Source: Archilochus colubris
Lineage: Eukaryota > Chordata > Aves > Apodiformes > Trochilidae
Length of the DNA: 64,000 nt
NCBI GenBank assembly: GCA_023079485.1
Contig: CM041115.1
Coordinates: forward strand, 27,467,505 to 27,531,504
Direction: 5' to 3'
The notes under the pieces are model-generated. The model was not told the origin of the DNA. It worked only from the letters and a program-made list of their open reading frames with translations, and did not search any database. The translations under genes were made by a program, and so were the position numbers. Positions 59,401 to 64,000 of the stretch are shown here, piece by piece. The stretch's first letter is position 1. Every line of letters begins with the position of its first letter.

Positions 59401-61881
59401 TTAGTGATTTTAAAATCTCCTAGAATTTTATTAAAAGTAGGTGGACAGAGGAAGGGAAATTTTTACTGCCCACAGATAAGAAATTTCAGCACTAACTAAC
59501 CTGTTCTTCGGAAATGAAAAAATGGGCCCAGGATGGAGATGTGGGTGTCCTAGCTGTGGAAAATGTTTGCCAGAATAATCCTGTAACTGGACAGCAGTGA
59601 GTTCATATGAGACAAGATTTCATGGCAAGCCAGATTTTCTCAGGGCTGAAGGAGGTGCTTCTTATCACTCAGAGTGGCTTTTCTCAGAGCTGCTCATTGC
59701 TAAAAGGCGTTGATTTTTTTTCTGTCTTAGTTAAAAAACTGTTTTAAAAACTTATTTTCTGTGTAGCACTGTAGTCTGTACAGAATTCAGCGTAATGTAG
59801 AAGAGTCTTTTTTATACAAAAATCATGTTCCTTCTTTTTGTCATTTCTGTGACTATAGCAAAAATAGGGCAAACCTCTTTCATTAATTGAATATAATCTC
59901 TGGTGGCTCTCCACTTGCAAAGGAAGTGTTTCACAGTGGGAAGTTTCTCCTTAGATGAAAATTGTCTTTTGGAACATTTGTATCCAAAGTCTTTTGGTTT
60001 TCTGCTTTGTAAATTTCAGAGCTCTCCTTCTCACTATTTCTGTAGCTTGTCTCTGGACTTTTACAGTGGATGTCACACTGGGCCTGCAATTGATAGGTAT
60101 TGCCTTGCTAGCAGATCTGCTTTTATTCATTAGTTTCTTATACCACTCAGTAAGAGATCTGTTATGAGAAGATAAAAATGTTTTTAAATAATATACAGAA
60201 ACTGTCTCACACTGTTAATACTGTCAGATGTGATTGGTTGGACAAGGGAAAACATTCTGTGATAATAACAAGTAGGAAAGAAAGGTGTATAAATAAAAAT
60301 AATAAGGGGTTTCTTTGTTCAATTTTTTTTCCATGGAAGAAAAGAAGTCCATTAAATCTTTAAAAAAGTTATTTTAAATAAGTTATATCTTCTTTTTACA
60401 TCTTAAAATTCTTTTGAAACCTTTTTTCCAAAGATGAAACTGAAGCTTTATTAGATAGCGGCTGGAATGTTTATTGTGTTTCAAAAATATAGCAAGGAAG
60501 AGTTTTAATGGTAGCATTTCTTTGTTCTCCTCTTTCCAATTCTGTAACAGTCTTGTTTTCACTGTTTTGAATGAATTTTAATAAAAACATTACTCCAAAA
60601 TTAATCCTTAAAACCTGAGCAACGTTATCGGTTATTTCCCTCTTTCTCATAGGCATGCAAGTATGGTTACTTTCATCAGCTTGGAAGTTTTGTGAGATAG
60701 ATGGATTGCTTATTTCTTTTAAAGGCACACAGAAAAATGAAAAAAATTAATTTTTTTGTTTCTTAAATCACATAGGTTTAAGCCTTGTTCAGTTGCTTTT
60801 TCACTGAGTATGGGTTGTACTATCACATTTGCATATTTTGTAGACCATTTCTGTGCCATTGGTAAGTAAGGAGTGAAGCTTTGAAAAGGAAAGAAAGCAA
60901 ACCTGAGCTCTGCTTTTGTAATTAAACTTTCTCACTATATATGTAAAAGAATGTGACACTGGATAGAAACTACAGTTGAGGCAGACTGTTAACAGTATGA
61001 ATGGAATTCACACTAGGTTTCATGGTATAAGTGCAGAGTAGGATATATTCACTTGGGGTACCCAAGTGAAAAAGACTTAGAATAAACTAAATGGAGAAAA
61101 GAATGATCTAAAAAGCTGCTAGGTAAAGAGTCTTCATTTTCCCAGAGACCTAAAATTAAACGTAATCTACATCCACACTTAAAATAAATCAGCTAAGTGA
61201 GCTTTGGACTAAAGGATTTACTATAGTTCACAAATGCTTTGATGAAGTTATTTACCCCTTGCACAAAGTTTGTAATTAATTTTAAAAGCTGTATGAAGCT
61301 TAGTGTACCTTATGCAAGGCTGCTCTTTTTCACTTTGTGAAAGACTACCCTTTTCATCCTAAAAATATCTTGAAACCAGCACCTAGCATCTTTCTGAAGC
61401 TCTCTTGTCTACTTGAAATCATGGTAAAAATTTCCAACTGCAGACTTTGGTGTAAAGATTTTTATATTATTTTCTTTCACCTTCTAATTTTTATGTTAAT
61501 GGGAAAAAACAAAAAAAAACAAACCAAACAAACAAAAAAAGGAAACTTAAGAAAACTAAGTAATAATAACTGGTGTTTCAGGGTAAAGCTGAAGCATGAG
61601 GAAAACAAAAGTGTTCTGGATATGGAAATACAGTTGGATAACATTTTATTTTAAAATTTTTTTTTCTGAAAGTTTTGTCATTTTTTAATTAAAAACTTTA
61701 ATTTTACTTTAATTAAACTCACTGTCTACTAACTTGTCTTACATCTTGTGGTTCACTAGGAGCTAAAATAAGAATACTGATCTTCATATTTCTGAGCTCA
61801 GCCTCTTCCATAGTCAGCATCTCTGAATTCTGAGGTTCTCAGCCTTCTTGCGTGATAACCTCTCTATGTCCCTGTATTGAG

Positions 61882-63410
61882 GAATCATAGAATAATCTGG
61901 GAAGGGACCTTTAAAGGTCATCTAGTCCAACCCCCCTGCAGTAAGCAGGGATGCCCTCAACTAGATCAGGTTACTTAGAGCCTTGTCAAGCCTCACCTTG
62001 AATATCTCCGGGGATGCCACCTCAGCTACCTCCCTGTATTCTGTTTCCAGCAGACATATGGTAAACTGCAGTGTCCCACTAGATCAGGGGCTAGACCTAG
62101 CTCTTCAAGCTGCTTATAGATTATCTTGTCTGCTTGTCATCCTAGTTGGGTGGTTTTAAACAGACTCCAAACAGGGTATCTGCCTACTTGGCCTTCCCCC
62201 TGAGTCTTACCCATAAGCACTCAACTGTATTGTCGTAATCACTGAGCTTTAGGCAATCATGGTTGGATGCAGAGATCATAGAGGTGTTTTTCAGCTGTGA
62301 CAATTTTGTGATTCTGTCATCTCCTCTATGATCTTGCCTGGCACAGAGGTGAGACTGAATAACCTGAAGTTCTCTGGGTCTTCCTTTTTTTCTCTTTTTG
62401 AAAATGGGAGTTACGTTTCCTCTTTTCCAGTCAGTGGGAACTTCTCAAGATGGCCACGATTTTTCAAAAGTGATGGAAAGTGGTTTTGCAGCTTCATTGA
62501 CCAGTTCTTCCAGGAGCTGCAGATGGATCTCCTCAGGTCGCAGGGACTTTTACACTTTCAGGTTCTTTAGATGGGTCTTGAACCTGCTCTTACGGTACTG
62601 TGGGTGAATCTGCCTTCTTGCAGTCCCTGCCTTTGCCTTCTGCAACCTGGGTGATGTGGCTAGAGAGTTTTTGATAATCTGTAACCATTTATTGTATCCC
62701 TCCAGTGAGTCATCCTACCATGTACCCTTGATGGCAACTGTATAATAGTTTTCCGGTTCCATTGTTAATCACAGTGGCTTCCAGCTCCTTTTTATTGCCT
62801 ATGCAGCGTGCACTGGTGTAGTTTCACTTCACTTCAGCTGGATCTACTATTGATCTTTCTGCCTTTCTGAGGGGAGAAACTCATTCCTACCTGACCATTC
62901 TCAGGCACTTCTGTGGTTTCTAACCCATCAATAGCTCTTGTGTCTTTCCTGCTGCATGGATCTTCATCTCTTGCCTCCACTGAGACAGCAGACTGAAGGA
63001 CCTCAGTAGCACACTGCTTCCTCTATGCTCTACCCCTATTAAGCCTCAATTCATCCCCTTCCCCTTTCAAATGTAGTTTAAAGCCCATCAATGAGCCTTG
63101 CTAACTCCTGTTCAAAAAATTCCTTCCCTCCTTTGAGACAGGTGGCTGGAATGCCTGCTGTCATGTAGAAGGGACCCATGGTCCAAAAATTGAAATCTTG
63201 CTGGTGACACCAGGCTTGAAGCCAGGTAATGATTTGCTGGCTCCTCCCATTTCCTCCCTCATAATTCCCTGCAATAGGAGGAATAGAGGACAACACTACT
63301 GTGCTCCTGATACCTTAAGCATTTGCCCCAAGGCCCTGAAGACTTTCGTTGAGTAATTTCATTGCTGCCTACCTGAGAAATCATGGATAATAATCTGAGG
63401 GCTGTATGTC
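61882..63410 (-). mobile_element. Old, rearranged CR1 LINE block, minus strand
   Basis: The left edge is the reverse-complemented CR1 3' end (GAATCATAGAATAATCTGGG, GAAGGGACC, then CATCTAGTCCAACCCCCC). Further right come an endonuclease-like part (about 62060-62240), an RT-like part (62300-62600), and a region homologous to the ORF1/ORF2 junction of the 17.7-22.1 kb copy (compare 63060-63340 with 20660-20945). The endonuclease-like part lies on the wrong side of the RT-like part, so at least two elements or a rearrangement are combined. No long open frame survives. Confidence 0.7.
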
Positions 63411-63439
63411 CTACCACCATCACTAAACACTTTTTTCCT

Positions 63440-63760
63440 GAAATCTAATTAAAATCTACCCTCTTTCATGTTGAAACCATTCCCCCTCATCCTTTATGCC
63501 CTTGTAAAAAGTCCATTTCCAGCTTTCCTGTAGGCCTCCTGTGGGGGCTGGAAAGCTGTTATAAGGTCTCCCCAGAACCTTTTCTTTTCCAGGCTGAACA
63601 GGCTCAACTCTCTTAGCCTATCTTCATAGGAGGGGGGGTTCCAACTCTCTGACTGTCTCTCTCCTCTGGAACCACCTGGAGTACTTTGTCCAGTTCTCTG
63701 GCCCTCAAAACTAGAAGGACATGGAGTTGTTTGATTGAGTCCAGAGAATGGGCACAAAGA
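63440..63760 (-). mobile_element. CR1 LINE fragment, minus strand
   Basis: A second ORF2 3'-region fragment: the minus strand reads RLRELSLFSLEKKRFWGDLI across about 63640-63570, with AACCATTCCCCCTCATCC on the plus strand near 63475. It begins ~30 bases after the previous block and repeats a region already represented, so it is a separate insertion. Frameshifted. Confidence 0.78.
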
Positions 63761-64000
63761 TTATCAGAAGGCTGTAGATGAACTATTGTCCTTACTGTTT
63801 GGTGCTGCTTGGAGAACCTTACCTGTTACTGAAAGGCACTAGGGAAGATAGGGTAGTAACAGAATAGATGCACCTTCCATGCTGGGCAGGAACTTGTAGC
63901 TATTTCCTCCTATTCCTCAAGTCACAGTTTTCAGCCTGGTAGAGGATAGTCAATCCTCCATAATATGTGTCTTGCCTTCCTGTCTGACCTGTCTTAAGGA

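Larger units (their letters stand above)
56491..64000 (+). other. AUH: AUH intron 6, incomplete (at least 7,510 bases)
   Basis: Begins with GTATGA. I looked for an exon opening with Gly-Gly-Thr-Gln-Arg-Leu-Pro behind an AG acceptor and found none. 56500-61880 is AT-rich unique sequence with short T tracts and only chance open frames. 61880-63760 holds minus-strand CR1 remnants. 63760-64000 has nothing I can name. Confidence 0.75.

Noticed and set aside
56491..64000. Further AUH exons (Gly-Thr-Gln-Arg segment and C-terminal helices)
   Set aside because: Scanned by eye for the expected coding segments behind AG acceptors and found none; they should lie beyond the window.

Overview
The window is vertebrate nuclear DNA, and almost certainly from a bird. 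It is dense in CR1 LINEs, many 5'-truncated, with the avian-style 3' tail of ATTCTATG octamers. It also holds solo LTRs, long AT-rich introns with GT-AG splice sites, and one CpG island. No bacterial-type genes, operons or CRISPR arrays are present. I cannot name the species.

The only host gene I can support is the 5' two-thirds of AUH, on the plus strand. AUH is the mitochondrial 3-methylglutaconyl-CoA hydratase of leucine breakdown and also an AU-rich-RNA-binding protein of the crotonase family. Six coding exons can be placed: 5993-6191, 14797-14864, 14961-15048, 42297-42383, 55388-55480 and 56434-56490. They join in frame into 197 complete codons plus one base. They cover the transit peptide, the RNA-binding lysine comb, both oxyanion-hole segments and both catalytic glutamates. 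The rest of the protein, beginning with the Gly-Thr-Gln-Arg segment, is not found before base 64000, so the gene runs off the right edge.

Layout: 1-5.7 kb is intergenic with no recognisable gene. 5.7-6.5 kb is a CpG-island promoter with exon 1, and a GTCACGTG E-box lies 65 bases before the start codon. 6.2-14.8 kb is intron 1, with two opposed CR1 fragments. 14.8-15.05 kb holds exons 2 and 3, separated by a 96-base intron. 15.05-42.3 kb is intron 3. It contains a near-full-length but broken minus-strand CR1 (17.7-22.1 kb) with a nested solo LTR, two other LTR-like repeats, one possible third, and several old CR1 pieces. 42.3 kb is exon 4. 42.4-55.4 kb is intron 4, with a young-looking truncated CR1 at 43.3-44.1 kb, a tail-to-tail CR1 pair at 50.4-52.2 kb and a solo LTR at 52.8-53.2 kb. 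55.4-56.5 kb holds exons 5 and 6 around a 953-base intron. The remainder is intron 6, with old minus-strand CR1 remnants after 61.9 kb.

I found no previously undescribed gene system. The points most worth a second look are the promoter E-box, the in-frame symmetrical exons 4-6, the CR1 inverted-repeat pairs around exons, the nested LTR insertion, and the CR1 copies whose reverse-transcriptase catalytic box is deleted.
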